Assembly: GCA_958295665.1 (NCBI GenBank)
Contig: OY282560.1
Location: 187,907,561-187,971,560, forward strand
DNA length: 64,000 bases
From: Tipula vernalis
Lineage: Eukaryota > Arthropoda > Insecta > Diptera > Tipulidae
Reading direction: 5' to 3'
A program made the position numbers and the translations under genes. This document shows positions 21,400-35,286 of this stretch, piece by piece. How positions within the stretch are numbered: the stretch's first letter is position 1; each line of letters starts with the position of its first letter. A model generated the notes under the pieces. That model saw only the letters and a list, made by a program, of their open reading frames with translations. It ran no database searches and had not been told where the DNA came from.

Positions 21400-22060
21400 A
21401 TCAATTAATTCCATGGCATTGAATTTCGTTCTGTATTGTTGCAAAAACCGCAGCTTGAATTAGTCGACACAACATGTCCCTTAATTTGTGGTTCTTTAGC
21501 GGATGTGAACCGTTTAGATGATCCTCTCAAAGATTGGAACTCGCCTCCTCCCCGTAACAGGAAGTTGAACCACTCCTGAATTGTCGGAAAATCATTTTCT
21601 GAAGTTTCTTGTACCCATAGACTCTCTGATTCATGAACTAATATATTCAGTAATAAATAAACTAGCCACGGGTCTCGGTCTTCACCAGGCATTCCCATAG
21701 CCTTAAACCCCACAACTCCTCATCGGAAGTAACGAGTAACCTTTTGATGTTACTATGGTTGGCTTGACTGATTGTTGGTTGTTCTAGAAATGTCCTGATG
21801 AACGCATTCATTCGTTGACGCAATTTTTGCAAGGCTTAAAAATAATTTGCTTCGGTAATGCTGAAGTTACACAATAAACTGACAGCTTCACCCCGTAGTA
21901 ATCCTTTGAAATACTGAAACTTTTGTACCGGTAACAACAAAGGTGAGTCATGTCTCATGTATGGATGATACACACATATCATTAAATGATTGCCACTCGG
22001 TATAGTCACCAAAAAACACGGATATGTTCAGTTTTGGTAGTCTTGGATTCATTGGAATTA
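21400..22060 (-). pseudogene. Pao gag remnant
   Basis: The frame 21713-21405 plus shifted frames up to 22060 include the conserved VQKFQYFKGLLRGEAVSLL-type helix and a FFGDYTEWQSF-type start when read across a frameshift near 22010. Several stops. Confidence 0.75.
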
Positions 22061-23509
22061 AAAAAACAAATGTTAAAGGTTGAATTTAGTGAAAGTTATT
22101 ACAGTCAATCAACATTGTTTTAATTTTTGAACCAGAAAATCATATATCTTGGGAGAAACGCAAAAAGCAGTTAAAATAAGTAGCCTCAGAAGTCAAAGCC
22201 AGTGGATAGTCTGCCTTTTGCCCCAACACCGAGAGTTCGTTGTAAATCCAAAAATATCCGATGCTCATGTTAAGGTGTCACAATAATAAGGTTTTACAGG
22301 TTATAACGTTAACCAAAAGCTAACCCTCTAGCCTTCACACTTTTGCTGTCGCCGCTAAGATGCAGCGGTTATACAATTGTACGAAGTTACTACATATGAA
22401 ACGAAGGTTCTGTTTATCGCCCAGCATACTCAGCAGCCTGACCACCAATTTTAATATCAATATGCTTTAAGACAACATGTTTAGCTTTGTAAACATCATG
22501 TGCAAAAATCTACTTTTACTAGCGTATATCAAACATACTTTTAGAATTAGTACACTTGCTTTGTTTCTATCCAAACGTTTAAAATTTATGATAACCTTTA
22601 CATTGGTACATGTACATGTTTGTTTTAGTGTATGAATATTAGCAGATAAAATCTACTGCAGAATGTGTTATTTGTGTCTAGTTCAACGTCTTACATAACT
22701 CTTGGTTTACGATTACGAGTAATTTATATTTTAAGCTATTTGCACTCGTATAACCAACCATAAGTAACTATACTGAACGTGATTTTGTTAATAGATGATT
22801 TTTACAGTTCCTAACTGGTCAAATTTTTTAATGACAATGCGCGATTATCGGGCCTGTTTGATAATTCGCACGATGCAGTGCAGTGCACAATATACGAAAT
22901 ACGATTGAGATTCACAATAAAAAATCATTAAAGAACAACAGAGAAGAAATATTCAAAGAAACATCAGACGAAACCCGAGAAATAAACCCTAAAATTGAGT
23001 TTAGACATCGATACACCCTACAGGCTTAAAATATATTTTAATTAATTTTTTTGTGTGACAGAAAACGAAATGTTGATACCATCTGCGCCTGCAGAAAATC
23101 GTTCAATGTGAATCACTCTCACAGGCATTTTTTCTTATCTTTATTTAATATGGGCACCCAAGTTTGAAGAAACTAGATGAGAAAACGACAGAAAATTCAA
23201 AATCAATCAAGAGAAAAAACTTTTTGTTACCGATGTATTACTGTTTTTATACATACAATATGTAGAACATATTGTACATATGTAGAAAATCGCATTTTTA
23301 AATTACTATATGAAACCATAATAAAATGAACAAATATATTTTATAAGACTTCACTCACAACTATATGATTACAAACACGACCTTTACTCACAAGTATAAG
23401 ATTGCAAACATGATCAACATATTTGTGAAATATTATTCAAAAGCACCTTTTCTCTCAATAAGATAGTCAACTATTTATTAGTTACTGGTTAAACTTCATC
23501 TGTTTCTGT
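22061..23509. other. Intergenic sequence upstream of kynurenine monooxygenase
   Basis: Includes possible Pao leader sequence at 22061-22320 and a diverged tandem pair of about 33 bp at 23349-23415 (CTCACAA-TATATGATTACAAACA type). No supported gene. It should contain the promoter of the gene that follows. Confidence 0.4.
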
Positions 23510-23515
23510 TCAGTT
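23510..23515 (+). promoter_or_regulatory. Possible initiator (TCAGTT) of kynurenine monooxygenase
   Basis: TCAGTT fits the arthropod Inr consensus, 18 bp before the ATG. No DPE is evident, so the call is weak; the same motif could be a splice acceptor. Confidence 0.25.
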
Positions 23516-23532
23516 TAATAAAAAAAGCATCT

Positions 23533-25128
<1,596 letters not shown>

Positions 25129-25144
25129 CGGCTATCATCGCATA

Positions 25145-25150
25145 AATAAA
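25145..25150 (+). terminator. Poly(A) signal of kynurenine monooxygenase
   Basis: AATAAA, 16 bp after the stop codon. Cleavage 10-30 bp on would fall at about 25160-25180, at the end of the opposing acyltransferase ORF. Confidence 0.7.
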
Positions 25151-25175
25151 ACAACAGTAAAATTTTTTCTTTGAT

Positions 25176-25181
25176 TTTATT
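25176..25181 (-). terminator. Poly(A) signal overlapping the acyltransferase stop codon
   Basis: On the minus strand the stop TAA (25179-25177) is the inner part of AATAAA (25181-25176). The 3' UTR would therefore be extremely short and would overlap that of the facing gene. Confidence 0.65.
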
Positions 25182-26458
25182 CAATAACTAATTTTATGTT
25201 TTCATGATTTTTTAAATATTTTGATTTGTGAGTTTCGAACAATTCATTTAATTTTTCGCAAAATATAGTATGGTAATGGTCAATCTCGTCTTGTGTCGGA
25301 TTTTCATTTTTCGTTATCGATATGGGCGCTCCGACCACAGTCACCATTGGATTACGCAACGGTATGACACCCCAATTCATTTGGAAGACACCGCGGCCGA
25401 TATAAAACGCTGGAGCAATTCCGGTCAATTTTTTGAAGAAAATTTGGAATTTATGCGTTTTTGAATTGGGCTTAATTGTCGGCACTTCGTACACATTTAC
25501 CTCACCGTATGTTACAACTGGAACAATATCTGAACCAGTTCGAAGCGCAATTTTTACAAAACCTTTACGCTTCTTTAGGATAATCTTGTAACAATCTGGT
25601 TTACTGTTGAACGCTTCTTGAGCACCACCTACCATAATAACAACAGCATTCGATTGATAACCATCATTGTTGTACGGATGATTTGGCTCATGTGATGCAT
25701 TCAATAAATAGTTTATCGAATCTGCGTTTACATTGGACATGCCCCACCACATGAGAAGCTCCCGATAAAATGGTATATTGAAATGATAACCAAATGTGGT
25801 AAGTTTGGATCGAATTTTTGGATATTTATCGTTAAATCCTAACGCGTTTGTACAGAATGCCGTGAACGCACCCAAACTGCAAAACAACAATAAAATACAT
25901 TTAATTTTTGTTTGATGTAAATACTCTACCCTGACCTTCAGAATTTTGATAACAGTACCTAATCAATTATAAATAATCAATTGACTTGTCTTTATCAATT
26001 AAGCCCTTTCGTCATAAAATGTGATATACTTTACCTAAGAATTCCGTGTGGATAGGCAGCCAATATATAATTTTTATTCGGTGGCAGGTCGGCCGTTTTA
26101 ATCAAAGTAGCCGGATAGTAACGACACAAAACTTTCCAAAAATACATATTTCGAATGAAATTTGAACCTTGTCGTCGGCCACCATATTTGCGTGCAGTTT
26201 CCCGATCAATTTTTATTATATAGATTAGATACATAATCATTAAGGTTCGCGAAATCCAAGAACCCCAGATCTGAAATCGATGCCAAGGCCAATTATTAGA
26301 AGCAAAAAACTTCATAAAATCCATAATATATTTACCATAATATACGTTGTTAATAGTAAAAATGTCATTTCTCCAAAATATATCCAGTATGCCAAAAAAC
26401 CAATGGCCAAAGTCTCCTTGCGCTGTGCCCATGATTCATTTACCCATTTAATCGGCAT
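25177..26458 (-). CDS. DGAT2/MOGAT-family acyl-CoA:acylglycerol acyltransferase
   Basis: Three coding exons (26458-26336, 26270-26035, 25876-25177) join to 352 residues, the usual DGAT2-family size. Splice sites: ATG|GTAAAT...TTTCAG|ATC (65-bp intron) and CTTAG|GTAAAG...TTGCAG|TTT (158-bp intron, phase 2). Two N-terminal hydrophobic segments (about 17-41 and 47-61) form the membrane hairpin. The active-site motif is YPHG (114-117), typical of this family, followed by SLGAFTAFCTNALGF. Further family blocks are VGGAQEAF, KRKGFVKIALRTGSDIVPV and FQMNWGVIPLRNP. It esterifies mono- or diacylglycerol with acyl-CoA at the ER for fat storage; the exact acceptor cannot be told. A T-run and TAG just before the ATG suggest a 5'UTR intron. 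Confidence 0.95.
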
Positions 26459-26464
26459 TTTCCT

Positions 26465-27692
26465 ACAAAAAAAAAAAAAATTAAATTGTAGACTTTTTAT
26501 GTGTGTGTGTGTCTATACTAAAATATTGTGTAGAATTTAGCTAAGGCACCATTTTACAAATATGTACATATATTTTATTATAAATAAATATAACAAAATT
26601 TTAAAATATGCACTTTTATTTATTTATGAAATAATACCTACGCCCAACGAATTGAAAAGTGATACTAAAATAAAAGTGTAGATTAATATAAATTCCACTT
26701 GATTTCATTCCGAACTAGCCTTTGTGTCTCTCTTGTATACGAATCTAAAAATTGTTTTGTTTTTTTTTGTTGTCTACGATAAGATTTTTTGTTGTTGGCA
26801 TTTTGCTGATAATTTCGAAATTTAGTTTTAAAATTGAAATGGAATAGGTATGTATATGTCTCTGGATTTATTGAAGTAGTCATTTTTGGTGTAGTGTTGT
26901 AATTAGCTTAATATATATTGTGATAAGGTACGCCACAGAAAAGATAAGATGATCTGATCATATTCCAGGTGGCCGATAAAAGAGCTACTGATTATTTTTA
27001 ACCGTTTTTTGTTTGTATGTGGCTCACGCTGAATAAAAATTATCGAGCAATCATTATTATAATTATAAACAAAATATGATTTGTTTATTTTACGGTTGAC
27101 ATTCAAAGGCATATTTTTTCTGCATAATCTTTCGTTTGATTGATTATTTTCAACATTGTCTTGCTGTTTTTTAATTTGTTATCACCTTATCAGTATAATG
27201 TATAAATTTATAAAATCTCTGTATATCGACCACTGACTTTCATTTAAATTTAGAGTACTTATATACATATATTAGTATCCGACTCGTGTGAATTTGTGAT
27301 AAGAAAAATGTAATTTATTATTAAATTGGGATCCGCTTGTTATCAAAACGGAAGTTTAGAGGGCGTTAGGTCACAAAATTTAAGTAACTAAAGAAGCATA
27401 CATATTGATTTTAATCGAAGAGTTAGTGATACATACATATGTGTTTTATAATCTGCATATGTTATGACATTAATTTTTTTAACGTTACTATGTACATTTA
27501 AGTATGTAAGTGGATTTGGGCCGGACTTTGTATAAAATTCGAGAAGGGAATTTATGTTTATTTATTTATTTAATATGATCTACGGATTATAAAACCAGTC
27601 ATGGTGTAATAAATGTAAGCGTCGTATGTCCATGCGTGCCGCTACAATTCCGCAACCCACCCCAGTAAATGGGGTTCCAATATTCGAGAATG
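26465..27692. other. Intergenic region upstream of the acyltransferase
   Basis: A run of A (minus-strand polypyrimidine tract) and a (GT)n stretch lie at 26466-26512. No gene supported. Presumed to carry a leader exon and promoter on the minus strand. Confidence 0.4.
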
Positions 27693-28351
27693 TTGAATTC
27701 TCTTTCCGTGAAAAGTATAATGAAAAGTATTTTCAGTGAAAAATGCACATTTCCGAATCATGTTCCTTAAAAAGGAAAAAATGACGTCAAAATCTTTTCA
27801 TACGAATAAAACTTTCTCACCGACCATTTTGGCGTCGAGAACTTCATAAATATGGAAATAAAATTCTATAAAAACTAAATTTGTATTTTTTGCATTAAAT
27901 GTGCATTGAAACTATAATATGATTCACTTTAAACTTACTATTAAAAACTATTCTCTTTATTTAAGAAAAGCCTATTTAAGAAAAGCCTCCAAATAATTAA
28001 TTTAGTTAAGCTTTAAAAATAATTTGGTCATTTTTATAATTTATTTTATATTTTGACAAGCAATGACGAAAATTGATTAACTAAATCTACTTTATCATTT
28101 ATTTAGCTAGTATTTAAACCAATTTCTGTATCATCTAGCGGAAATCTATATGAAACTCGATAAAATGTCTGTTTACAGTGTAGTTTACTATGAAAACCAC
28201 TTATTCAGCGTTTTTTTCACGATTCCTTTTCATTTGGACATCGAGAATCGTTTATTGTTGTTGTGTGAAATGGTAGAAATGAAAACAAAATGGATGGAAA
28301 CAAAATGGAAATTTTTTTTCATTAAGTTTTCTCATAGAACGAGAATTGACC
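27693..28351. mobile_element. Non-autonomous element, family shared with 34003-34290
   Basis: The left end (GAATTCTCTTTCCGTGAAAAG, 27695 on) and the inverse complement of the right end (CAATTCTCGTTCTATGAGAAAA, up to 28351) look like terminal inverted repeats of about 30 bp. The interior block from about 27829 to 28060 (ATAAATATGGAAATAAAATT, then CAAATAA-TAATTTAGTTAAG) recurs at about 34106-34290. No ORF. Confidence 0.6.
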
Positions 28352-28613
28352 ACCCGGTAACCTAATTCGTCGAGAAATGTGAAAATCTGGAACATAATTT
28401 TTTCGCGATTACAATACTTACCCAATATAACTTCGTTATAGTTGGAAAAGTAAAAATCAAATTATGACCCAAATAGATGAGTTTCAAATAGCCAATTTCT
28501 AACGTATAGGATAAGAATTGTTTAGAATAAATGTGACGCCTAATGTGTTTCGAGCGGTAACAACAATACAGGGGCAGAAGTGCTTATTATTGAATTTGGG
28601 AACATTATAAAGA

Positions 28614-28828
28614 AGTTGATTTTTCGGCATTTTTTATAGACAAATTTATTAATTGTTCATGGCAATCCCAATATTTTAGATTTGGTAAATCAGAAAAATA
28701 TAGAGGCCAATCGCTCATAATATATCTACTGAAAAAAAGTAGAAATATCTTCCCCCCCCCCTCCCCGTGGCTGAAGGCCCAGAGTTATACCAATGTACAA
28801 CTCTGCAAAAATGAGAACCCTCCCATGA
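28614..28828 (-). repeat. Third, single-arm copy of the 13269-13887 palindrome family
   Basis: GTTGATTTTTCGGCAT through ATGAGAACCCTCC matches the left arm of the large palindrome with about 10% differences and a C-run expansion at 28754-28767. The mirrored arm is absent. Confidence 0.8.
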
Positions 28829-28839
28829 ACATAATCATG

Positions 28840-29740
28840 AGAATATAAAGAAGACGATGATTAGCGCGAAAGTTAAATCGAGCATCACCTCTTATTACAT
28901 GCTGACCACTACGCTTAAAAAATACCTTATAAACTTACAAATCTTGTAAAAGTAGAATATTGTTCGGCTTGAATAAAGGTCAAGATGATTCCAATCTATT
29001 TTTCCTCAAAATTGTTCGCAAAATTATTTTCTGTTGTACGTATAATGGTTTTAAAGTAGTTGGATAACAGCCACCACAGCAAGACAAACCGTATTCCAAT
29101 TTAGCTATTTATTACCAAATCATGAAACGATATTTTCATTCATGAACACTCACATTCACAGCTGTAAGAGCCTCACTGCTCTGTCATCTAGGTAGGAAGC
29201 AAACCACTTGTTTGAAACACATCTAGGGTACATCAAACAGAATAGATAATAAAAGTTTGTGTAAAAATACGAATAATTTTAAAAATAAGAATAATAGAAG
29301 CATATTTAAGCTTCTTTGGTACTATACTTTATATTTAAAGGAAAGATTGAAAATATGATCCAGAACAGGGCTGATAAATTTAGAAATAGCTTTCAACATA
29401 TTATTACCAAGTCCTTCATTATCTAAAGACCCTTTCGGCTCCACCGGATTCTTAAAGAATGTTTTCGAACAGTAATCATACAGAAGTTCTCGATATGTTG
29501 GTATGATATTCGTGAAATAATTTGTCCTTAACTTATCAGCAACACTAGTAAAATAACAGTTGAACTTCATTTGTAAGCAGAGTATCGCTATTGGATAAAA
29601 TATTTCTAATCGAAATGCTTTAGCCTTTTTTGTTAAAATTTCATTAAAATGGCTCCAATCCTTTTTAATGTCACCTCATAATACATTTCTTTCTCACTCT
29701 TCCCCATATAATAAATTTCTTTCTCACTCTTAAGATCTAC
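28840..29740 (-). mobile_element. Jockey/RTE-like LINE fragment
   Basis: Minus strand: 29740-29322 reads as the region just before and into the RT (MKFNCYFTSVADKLRTNYF, then ISKFISPVLDHIFNLSFK). 29100-28850 reads as the RT C-terminal part (CCGGCYPTTLKPLYVQQKI, then RLESS-PLFKPNNILLLQDL). The RT palm between them is missing. Frameshifts and stops make it a dead copy. Confidence 0.65.
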
Positions 29741-30859
29741 ATTAATTTGTCTGCAAATAAAATCATATGTTTCGCGTAAATTCAGGCAAGATTATGTGAG
29801 ATCCATGGCTGTAAGAGCCTGATATTTTTGAGCCTAGTATAAATATAACACTGTTTCAAAATATAATCTTCCATATAGTGAACAACAATATTTTAATATA
29901 TCGAATGAAACTTCATCGTATTGAAATGTGGCTGTATGTAGTAAGATTATAAGTACCTATACATATCTATTTTCCTTATGCGCCGAACACGCGGAACATC
30001 TCTTTGAATATGTATTGTCTAATATCTTATTAATTTCAATTAAATCTCTTCTAACTAAATATTTTAATTACTCATCTTTTTACAAACTGGCAGATTTCTG
30101 TACGTTATGCACTTCTAAGCCGAAGCGTATAACGTGAAGTATGATAAATATTTTTTGTTAAATAACAAATTTTTCATCTACCGTATTACGTACCAATAGA
30201 TATTCATTTTTGTTTTTGGTCTAAAACTTCACGTCCGTTCTAGGTCACTAATTTACAAAATGAGTAATGTATACATGTTGGGTCGTACGAGTTTATGTTA
30301 AGCCCTAAAACCATTTACACCAGTACCGCGAAAACCCGAGTTCCATTTTGGGTACTTTTTGACTCATGTAGTCTCCTGGACTAATGAGCAATTTGATTCT
30401 GACTTAACTTATATTTATCTGTACATTCTTCCGTTTGGCGATCCGCAGTGTCTATGGTAAGTTGAAATAAACCACATCTTTATAGTGGATTTTAGATGAG
30501 CACAACGCTTTTTATTCTAACAATTGCACCAGCTCAAAAGGGTGGATTCTTTTAAGCCTGCTTACTTTATCTGTGTTGTTTAAGAGCAAAGTTGACTCAA
30601 TGTTCACATGTTGTTAGCGTCTTTCTTAATGCCTCCGTGCATTTTTCTTAATCTCATTTATGTTGCTCTGTTTAGTACGCCAAATCGGGTTCAATATTTA
30701 CATGCCGAGATACTTAGCTGTGGTCGCATATATATGGTTTCTCGATTTAAGGTAAACGGAATATTTTCGGATTATTTGTTTATTAAGTTGATGTGAACTG
30801 ATTTGGTTTCATTCGCCATCTTTTTTTCTATTTATGTATTTGAGTAATAGCTGATTGTA

Positions 30860-31260
30860 ACTTCTGTGTTGATTCTTCTTCTACGAGCTTTTATATTGAT
30901 GCCAACAAATCAACTGGTTCTGACAATATCCCCTCAACCCTATCTATTCTCTTCCATCTTGTGCTTTCCAAAGCGCTAGAGACAATAATGAATTTCAGAC
31001 TATTATTATTGTATTAGGGTTACCACGTGGCCCATCCCGCAATGATTTAATTAAGTTTATCACCAAGCAAAGGAATAGCTGCATGCCATATTTCGAATGC
31101 AGCAATTGGACTTCCCAGATCTTTTGTCACAGAATTCAAGTGGCGGTAGACTGTGCGACTTCCGTTTCTCGTACATTAAATGTTAGTATAACTCAGAGAA
31201 GTAAAAATAACTGTTTCTTCCTCCAGGGTACGGGTTTGTAACGATGCTGGCTTATAAAAC
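30860..31260 (+). pseudogene. Possible LINE reverse-transcriptase remnant
   Basis: Plus-strand translation gives DANKSTGSDNIPSTL, reminiscent of the NKSPGxDxIP block, and LSKALETIMNFRLL, reminiscent of the LSKxLExIINxRL block, in consistent order. The rest is too decayed to follow. The surrounding 29741-31740 shows nothing else I can support. Confidence 0.35.
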
Positions 31261-31744
31261 TCCCAATTCTTATATTCCCCTCTTATAAAATACATTTCCT
31301 ATCTTGATCCTTTCGTTTCCTTTCATAATGCTCTGTGTAGTGTGTCTGTGCGTTTTCACCTAAGGGGCATTAAGGAAGAAATTCCTAACAGGAAACCTTA
31401 GAAAAAAGTCTTCCAGTTGGCAGCTTTCGGATGTATAGAATTTTTCAAAATTTAAAACGGAAACTTTTAAAACAGTCATTAATGATCCACAAAAAAATCA
31501 AACAGTCTGTGTTAAAAAGGCAGACACATTCCCTTAATTTTAATTTAAACATTCGAACAAAAGTCATAATTTTATTAGGTAGTTCCGAAATAATTGTTCG
31601 ATTTTCGAAGTGTATTGTTCTGTCGATCACTATACCTGTCAAATTTGCGATAGCCAGTTATTGTTATATATCGCTTTTTTTCAGCAAACCTTTCTCAATT
31701 TAGCCCACTTAGTTGCCTTTTATTTATTTTTAACCTAACGTTCC

Positions 31745-32205
31745 TGTAGCACCATTCGATGCCGGTTCTAAAAGTTTCTTAACGGAGTTAAGACTCTCGA
31801 AGAACAGGTATAGGTAGAGGTCGAAAAGAATCACTTGATGACGCCGTTCTGAACACTATGATGGAAATTGTCCGAGAGTTTACGGAAGATTTATCTTTTG
31901 GTATCACAACCGTTACAAGTCATCTGAACGACATTGGAAAGACGAAGAAGATGGACAACGAACTCACCGATACGAGATCAGGTCCGCATTCCAACACAAA
32001 TAACCCTTTTCTCGACTGTATTATTATGTGTGTCGAAAAGTGTCTCTAGTACGACAATGATCACTTCCCAAAGACAAGCGCTCGGTTGTGTGTGTCTCTA
32101 GTACGACAATTATCACTTCCCAAAGTCAAGAGACCGATTCTGCTACACAACAATGCCCGACCGATAATGCCTTCAAGGATTTCATCGCCTCCAGAAGCCA
32201 GGATG
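31745..32205 (+). pseudogene. Second mariner transposase relic
   Basis: Plus-strand frames include KESLDDAVLNTMMEIVRE, TTVTSHLNDIGKTKKMDNEL, NNPFLDCIIMCVEKC-LYDN (equivalent to PFLDRIVTGDEKW-YDN, first aspartate lost) and RPILLHNNARP (equivalent to ILLHDNARPH, aspartate changed to asparagine). A diverged 45-bp tandem duplication (about 32041-32076 and 32094-32130) sits between them. More decayed than the copy at 8534 and of a different subfamily. Confidence 0.7.
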
Positions 32206-32477
32206 TCTACTCGACCCGGATCAACAACACATTTATTTTGGAACATCCTAGTATTAATCAGTCGTGATTTTTCAAACAATGACTGTTATTTTAGGAAAGG
32301 TTAAAAGAAATCCGAAAAAGGAAACTACTGTTAAAACAGTATTAACTCTAATATTTTAGATTCACTTACCCGTCGTGTTTTACCTTCCCGTGTTAACAAA
32401 ATTGTGCATGTTATAGCCAGTTAAGTTTTCCAAACCTATTTTTTTCAAACTTTTTACAACACTCCAAGGTTTCATCG

Positions 32478-32507
32478 CTTAAAAATGACAACGGTGTCAT
32501 TTTTAAG
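32478..32507. repeat. Perfect 13-bp hairpin with ACGG loop
   Basis: CTTAAAAATGACA, ACGG, TGTCATTTTTAAG. Isolated; could be the centre of a decayed palindromic element. Confidence 0.6.
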
Positions 32508-32509
32508 GT

Positions 32510-34002
32510 ATTGAAATTATGGCTAGGTAGTTTAAAATTACATTTCACAAATAATTGTACCACATAGGTTGTTGTAAAGTATAAGCAATTTTTTTGTTCA
32601 GTGAAATGTTTCTTGAAACAAGAGAAGTAACGTCGACAGTAAATTCTGACAATTTTTTGAAAATTATTTTTTGTTGCCAAAAAGTTCATCGTGAGATGCA
32701 TTTGTGTGTGTTTTTGCATTTAAGTTAAACCACTGTTAGGACAACGATAAACTCTACGGAAAACGAATCTATAAACTGATGTTACAACATATCACTCATA
32801 TGACGTAAAGAATTTGGTGTGCTTAATTTAATTAGAAGGCGGTAAAATTTTAATTCTATACTTATACTGATAGACATTATTGAAATTTGCCCTTAGTTGC
32901 AACCAACAATAAAATCCTTATCTTTCTAGAATGCCGATTGTAATGAGTAAATCAGCACAAAGCATAAAGTTGGACTGTTATTCTGAGTAAAGCAATATTT
33001 TTTTTTTTTTTTTTAATTTAATAAATTTGAACGGAACGTTTATTACTTGCGTGTGATTTTTACTTGCCGTTTTACTGCTGAGGTTTACTTCTGTAGGATA
33101 TGCGACATCTGATTCTAAGCCAGTTTATTTTTATGGCAAACATTAATTGCAATGCACCTCTAAAAACGTGAGTCCTCTTTAGCGACATTTTTTATTTTTT
33201 ATTATTTGATATCTGTGTATTAACTCATAACTGATTAAAACTTAATTATAATTTATGATTCAATCAAAGGTCTGAATTAAATTGTTTATGGGTATTTTGA
33301 ATTTTTATATATAAATACAGTACGAATAGATACGCTGTTAATTTTTTATAAATAAATTCTTAGTTTGAGCTGAGTTCAAAGTCAATTGCCGTCATTTATT
33401 CAAAAGATATAAATGTCAAACGGTTTCTGATTAGATTAAACAAAAATAGTAAAAGAATGTTGATAGTAAAAGTTTAAATAACTTTACATATAAAATATGA
33501 AAATACCTCCTGTATTGTGGGTGGTAATATATTCATAATTGATAATGAAAAATCTAAGATTCTGGCCAAATTTTTTTGACCCATTTAACGCGAGCTAAAT
33601 AAATCGATAATATATCGATTTATTGCATAGGCTCGTTCTGGGTATTACTTATGTACATATTTATATTCATTTTAAGCTGGATTTAAAGCTTATAGTAGTT
33701 AGCCTTTTATAATTTAGTTGAGTGTTCTGCGATAGCACGTAAAAATATGGAATTTTTATTTTATGAATGGATGTTGTGAAAGTTTCAGTATTTTAATTTT
33801 AATTCTATGTTCTAACATTGCATCTTCGTTCTAGTAAACAGAAATAAAGTACTTCTTACGATATATGGTATTGTCGAGTGAAACAACCGTCTATTTAGTG
33901 CTATTAATGTTTAACCCTTATGTATTGTCTCTTTATTTATAATGATTTATTACAGCAAAATAAAAGCAAAGTGATAAGTTTTTGGTCGAAAAGGGTCCTG
34001 GA
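32510..34002. other. AT-rich sequence without supported features
   Basis: A 19-nt T run lies at 32999-33015. No gene or element ends recognised. Confidence 0.4.
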
Positions 34003-34290
34003 GGTCAATTCTCGTTCCGTGAAAAGTATAATGAAAAGATAAAAGGAAGGAAAAAGGAAAGAGAGAAGGAAAGAAATACGTTCAAATTTTGGCGGTGAGA
34101 ACATCATAAATATGGAAATAAAATTCTATAAAAACGAAATTTGTATTTTTTGCATTAAATATGCATTGAAACTATAATATGATTTACTTTAAACTTAACA
34201 AATAAGTAAAATTGAAGAAAAGCCTCCAAATAACTAATTTAGTTAAGTTTTAAAATTAATTTGGTCATTTTTATAATTTATTTTTCGTCG
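34003..34290. mobile_element. Second copy of the 27693-28351 element family, truncated
   Basis: Begins GGTCAATTCTCGTTCCGTGA and shares the internal block with the first copy. A purine-rich insertion lies at about 34036-34076. The right terminal repeat is not found. Confidence 0.6.
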
Positions 34291-34902
34291 TGTTTTCCAT
34301 GAGAACTGCACTAGAACTCGATAAATTTTAAATTCCTTTTATTCCATGTAAACAGAAAAAAAATTAAATTCATAAAGTGATAATGTGTAGTGCATTTCAC
34401 ATAAATACACATTTTAAGTTGTTACAGCAATAAATAATAACAATTATAGCTTATTTTTTAGTTACACTTGATAAACCCATGAATTTATCGAGTATAGTTG
34501 CGTGTAATGACGTCAGCAAGAAATAAGAAAATATTGATGAAATAACTGAAGGGGGAAATTTTTAAACTTAAAATATGTAATTATGTCAAATACACTACAC
34601 TACACATTCGCGCTTTATGAATTTATGTTTTTTCGTTTTACATAGAATAAAATGAATTTGTCCACGACTAACGTATAATATACTCATTATACGTTTGTTT
34701 CTTCAATTATAATGATATCCATTATTCACTGCTAGTTTATCTATACCTTTTCAACTTCAAATTGGAAGTTATCATTTTCAAATTGGAAATAATCATTTTT
34801 AAATTTAAAAATAAAAAACTCACAGGTACAACAATATTTATGATCTTTATTAATATATACAGTAAATTAAAAAATCATATCGACTAAATTTAAAACATCT
34901 GG

Positions 34903-35150
34903 GGGCCTATTCTCGAATTCCACATCCATTTTCCACATGTGGACATCTGTCAAAGTTCACACAAAAATGTTTGAAAGTTGTAATTCGTATATAAAACCAT
35001 GCGGCAAGGACATTTTCCTATATGGGGAATTTTTTCCACATGCTTATACCCATTCGGAAATATTCCCTTAGTACCGAAAAATTCAATTTTTATGAATTTT
35101 GACAGATGTTCACATGTGGAAAATGTATGTGGAATTCGAGAATAGGGCCC
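34903..35150. mobile_element. MITE with GGGCCTATTCTCGAA ends, copy 1
   Basis: Terminal inverted repeats of about 55 bp (GGGCCTATTCTCGAATTCCA... through ACATGTGGACATCTGTCAAA). A flanking 4-bp CTGG duplication at 34899-34902 and 35151-35154. Length 248 bp, non-coding. A second full copy lies at 38061-38308. Confidence 0.85.
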
Positions 35151-35154
35151 CTGG

Positions 35155-35286
35155 GGCCTTATTCTCGAGTTCCACATCCATTTTCCACATGTGGACATCT
35201 GTCAAAATTCATAAAAATTGAATTTTTTCGGTACTAAGGGAATATTTCCGAATGGGTATAAGCATGTGGAAAAAATTCCCCATATA
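35155..35286. mobile_element. Half copy of the same MITE in inverted orientation
   Basis: Repeats the right arm of copy 1 as its inverse complement immediately next to it, and stops at CCCCATATAG, where zinc-finger-like coding sequence begins. Confidence 0.8.

Larger units (their letters stand above)
16795..22060 (-). mobile_element. BEL/Pao LTR retrotransposon, degenerate, without visible LTRs
   Basis: On the minus strand the order is gag (about 22060-21400), protease (about 21341-21060), reverse transcriptase (20640-20349, interrupted, resuming 17950-17270) and RNase H (17326-16795). This gag-pro-RT-RH order and the motifs ELHGFC and IPRLELCGALLLTKL are those of the Pao clade. The 3' half, including integrase, is missing: the copy stops at about 16795 against the Harbinger relic. 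A LINE of about 2.4 kb sits inside the RT. Many frameshifts. No LTR pair could be found. Confidence 0.88.

Noticed and set aside
26683..27112. Minus-strand frames of 66 and 69 codons upstream of the acyltransferase
   Set aside because: Lysine/asparagine-rich as expected for random AT-rich sequence; no domain and not in frame with the gene.
32411..32719. 102-codon minus-strand frame
   Set aside because: AT-driven composition and it spans a hairpin; no motif.
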